From Nonomuraea basaltis (GTDB lineage: Bacteria; Actinomycetota; Actinomycetes; Streptosporangiales; Streptosporangiaceae), in NCBI RefSeq assembly GCF_005893125.1, contig NZ_VCJS01000019.1, positions 41,643 through 105,642 of the forward strand: a stretch of 64,000 bases of DNA, read 5' to 3'. Under the pieces are notes generated by a model that was not told where the DNA came from, did not search any database, and worked only from the letters and a program-made list of their open reading frames with translations. This document shows, one piece after another, positions 62,408-64,000 of the stretch. A program made the position numbers and the translations under genes. Position 1 is the first letter of the stretch, and each line of letters opens with the position of its first letter.

Positions 62408-63151
62408 TCACCGCAGGTACGAGGCGCCGTTCAGGTCGAGCACGGCCCCGCTGGCCCATTCGGCGGCCGGCGAGGCCAGGTACAGGACGGCCGCGGCGAT
62501 CTCCTCAGGCCGCGCCACCCGCCCGAACGGGCTCTGCGCCCGGATCGCGTCCCCGCGCGGCGCCTTGAGGTGCTCGTTCGTCATGTCGGTCTCGACGAAG
62601 CCCGGCGCCACGGTGGCGACGGCGATGCCGTGCGGCGCGAGCGCGACGGCCAGGGACTGGCCCAGGGCGTTCAGGCCGGCCTTGCTGGCGCCGTAGGCCG
62701 GGCTGTCCGGCTCGCCGCGGAAGGCGCCGCGCGAGGAGACGTTGACGATCCGGCCGCCGGCGGGCATGTGCTTGAGCGCGCACCAGATGACGTTGGCCGC
62801 GCCCACGAGGTTGACGTCGAGAGTCCGCCGCCAGGCGGCCTGCCACTCCTCGTAGGTCAGCTCGGTGACGGGGTGGTGGAGGAAGACGCCGGCGTTGTTG
62901 ACGAGGACGTCGATCCGGCCGAGCGCCTCCGCGGCCGCGCCGGCCATGCGCCGCACGTCCTCGGGGTCGGCCAGGTCACCCTGGACGACGGCGTGGCCCT
63001 GCCCCGGCAGCGCGCCGAGCAGGCTGTGCGCCTCGTCGGCCGAGTCGCGGTGGTGGACCGCCACCCGGTCCCCCTGGCCGGCGAACGCCGCCGCGATCGC
63101 GCGCCCGATCCCTCTCGACGCGCCGGTGACGAGTACTCCACGTCCGCTCAT
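62408..63151 (-). CDS. SDR-family 3-oxoacyl-ACP reductase-like protein
   Basis: 247 residues, classical SDR: TGASRGIGRAIAAAF (cofactor loop), VNNAGVFLHH (NNAG), NVSSRGAF (Ser) and PAYGASKAGL (YxxxK). Ends in LDLNGASYLR. FabG-like; could act on acyl chains, sugars or xenobiotics. Start is ATG 63151, although GTG 63160 is possible; ribosome sites are weak. About 20 bp downstream of the PLD-like gene, same strand, so possibly co-transcribed. Confidence 0.87.
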   Translation of the reverse strand: MSGRGVLVTGASRGIGRAIAAAFAGQGDRVAVHHRDSADEAHSLLGALPGQGHAVVQGDLADPEDVRRMAGAAAEALGRIDVLVNNAGVFLHHPVTELTYEEWQAAWRRTLDVNLVGAANVIWCALKHMPAGGRIVNVSSRGAFRGEPDSPAYGASKAGLNALGQSLAVALAPHGIAVATVAPGFVETDMTNEHLKAPRGDAIRAQSPFGRVARPEEIAAAVLYLASPAAEWASGAVLDLNGASYLR

Positions 63152-63172
63152 CCGCCGCACACTAGCAGCGGT

Positions 63173-64000
63173 CTAGAACGTCCCCGAGCGGCGCATGCCC
63201 GGTGGCCGGCCGTCGGGGTCGATGGCCAGCCGGTAGAGGGGCAGGGCCAGCAGCTTCTGGAAGCGGGACAGGCTCGGGGCCGGGTGGGGCCGCAGCCGCC
63301 CCGGCGGGCGCGGCCCCGTGCGGCCGCCCCGGTGCCAGTCCTCCAGCCGGGACGCGGACCGCGCGAACGCGTCGAAGGCGGCGACCGGGTCGCACAGCGC
63401 GTCGCGCTCGTCCTCGGGCAGGTCGAGGTGCTCGGCCATGAGCGCCAGGCGCAGGTCGCGGGCGTATCTGAGCGCGCCGTGGGGCGGTCGGGGGTCCTCG
63501 TGCTCGTCGAGGACCGCGCAGCTGAGCTCGGAGTCGTACGTCCAGGAGCGCAGGTTGACGTTGTCGGAGCCGACCGCGGCCCAGACGTCGTCCACCACGC
63601 AGGCCTTGGCGTGGACGTAGATCGGGGTGCCGTGGTGGTTCTCCAGGTCGTAGACGGCGGCCCGGTCGCCGCTTGCGCTCCGCAACCTGTTCAGCGCGTC
63701 GGCGCGGCCGATCAGGCTGGCGGGCGCGGCCAGCCGCCCGTCCTGGTCGGGGTGGCGGGGCACGACGACGATCATGCGCAGGCCGGGGTAGCGCTCCAGG
63801 GCCTGGGCGAACGGCTCGATCACGTCCGTGGACCACAGGTACTGGTCCTCTAGGTAGATCAGCGAGCGGGCGCGGGCCAGCACCTTGCGGTAGGCGTGCG
63901 CGATGCTGCGCTCACCGTGGGGGGCGAACGGGTAGCCGCGGCGCCTGGCCGGGTACGTGCGCAGCAGCTGCACGGTGTGGTGGCCGGCGCGGGGCGGGGG
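63173..64000 (-). CDS. Phospholipase D-like protein (partial, 5' end outside window)
   Basis: The frame runs to the right edge, so the N-terminal half is missing. The visible part has the second HKD motif (HAKACVVDDVWAAVGSDNVNLRSW, H-x-K-x4-D with downstream GS-x-N), preceded by EDQYLWSTDVIEPFAQAL, and a C-terminal basic/Pro-rich region ending RRSGTF. A first HKD motif would be expected beyond the edge. PLD-superfamily members hydrolyse or transfer phosphodiesters, including cardiolipin synthases; the C-terminal layout fits the actinobacterial PLD-like phosphatidyltransferases. Confidence 0.85.
   Translation of the reverse strand, partial: PPPRAGHHTVQLLRTYPARRRGYPFAPHGERSIAHAYRKVLARARSLIYLEDQYLWSTDVIEPFAQALERYPGLRMIVVVPRHPDQDGRLAAPASLIGRADALNRLRSASGDRAAVYDLENHHGTPIYVHAKACVVDDVWAAVGSDNVNLRSWTYDSELSCAVLDEHEDPRPPHGALRYARDLRLALMAEHLDLPEDERDALCDPVAAFDAFARSASRLEDWHRGGRTGPRPPGRLRPHPAPSLSRFQKLLALPLYRLAIDPDGRPPGMRRSGTF

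Overview
The window is high-GC actinobacterial chromosome. The gene content (phosphatidylinositol mannoside synthesis, Rel, F420-dependent oxidoreductase, class III cyclase-ATPase, CdaR/PucR regulator, frequent GTG starts) and the proteins' resemblance to those of Streptosporangiales point to a filamentous soil actinomycete such as Nonomuraea; the genus is an inference. No rRNA, tRNA, CRISPR array, insertion sequence or integrase was seen.

From 0.8 to 38.7 kb, mostly on the minus strand, runs a housekeeping backbone: thrS, an HIT-family Ap4A phosphorylase, pgsA, patA, pimA, a LemA-like gene, pdxS, pdxT, yebC, ruvC, ruvA, ruvB, yajC, secD, secF, apt, rel. It has the same relative order as the Mycobacterium tuberculosis segment Rv2614c to Rv2583c. 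The backbone carries insertions: a fused ABC permease with an Eis-like acetyltransferase, a secreted phosphatase/nuclease pair (PhoD and an EEP nuclease), a DUF3048 lipoprotein, a plus-strand block between pgsA and the HIT gene (EF-G-like GTPase, secreted GH10-like hydrolase, large membrane phosphatase-like protein), and between HIT and thrS an Asp23 protein, a D-amino-acid-dehydrogenase-like/ABC importer operon under a divergent CdaR regulator, a PIG-L deacetylase and a TM2 protein.

From 38.8 to 53.9 kb is accessory metabolism: GH25 lysozyme-like protein, F420-dependent oxidoreductase, phosphoglucomutase, a tight four-gene polyol/sugar-acid operon (Ldh-like, MFS, SDR, mannitol/fructuronate dehydrogenase), a DUF2786 protein with a membrane/HTH protein, a cytochrome P450, a HAD hydrolase coupled to a DUF4031 protein, an HD phosphohydrolase, an LldD-type flavoprotein and a small unknown protein.

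From 53.9 to 61.2 kb lies the most system-like region. A Crp-family regulator, an MpaB/DUF2236 oxygenase and a 1068-residue cyclase-AAA-TPR protein form one operon, with the last two joined by a GTGA overlap. It is divergent from an ECF sigma factor, which ends back to back with an unrecognised 422-residue protein. The cyclase domain lacks the conserved transition-state Asn, so it may be a sensor rather than an enzyme. The right end holds a coiled-coil membrane protein, an SDR and a partial phospholipase D-like gene.

The main non-coding surprises are a 29-nt tandem duplication of the ruvA translation start that creates a chain of overlapping mini-cistrons between ruvC and ruvA, tandem Shine-Dalgarno-like repeats before rel, and a ~58-nt tandem repeat spanning two convergent gene ends at 51.3 kb.
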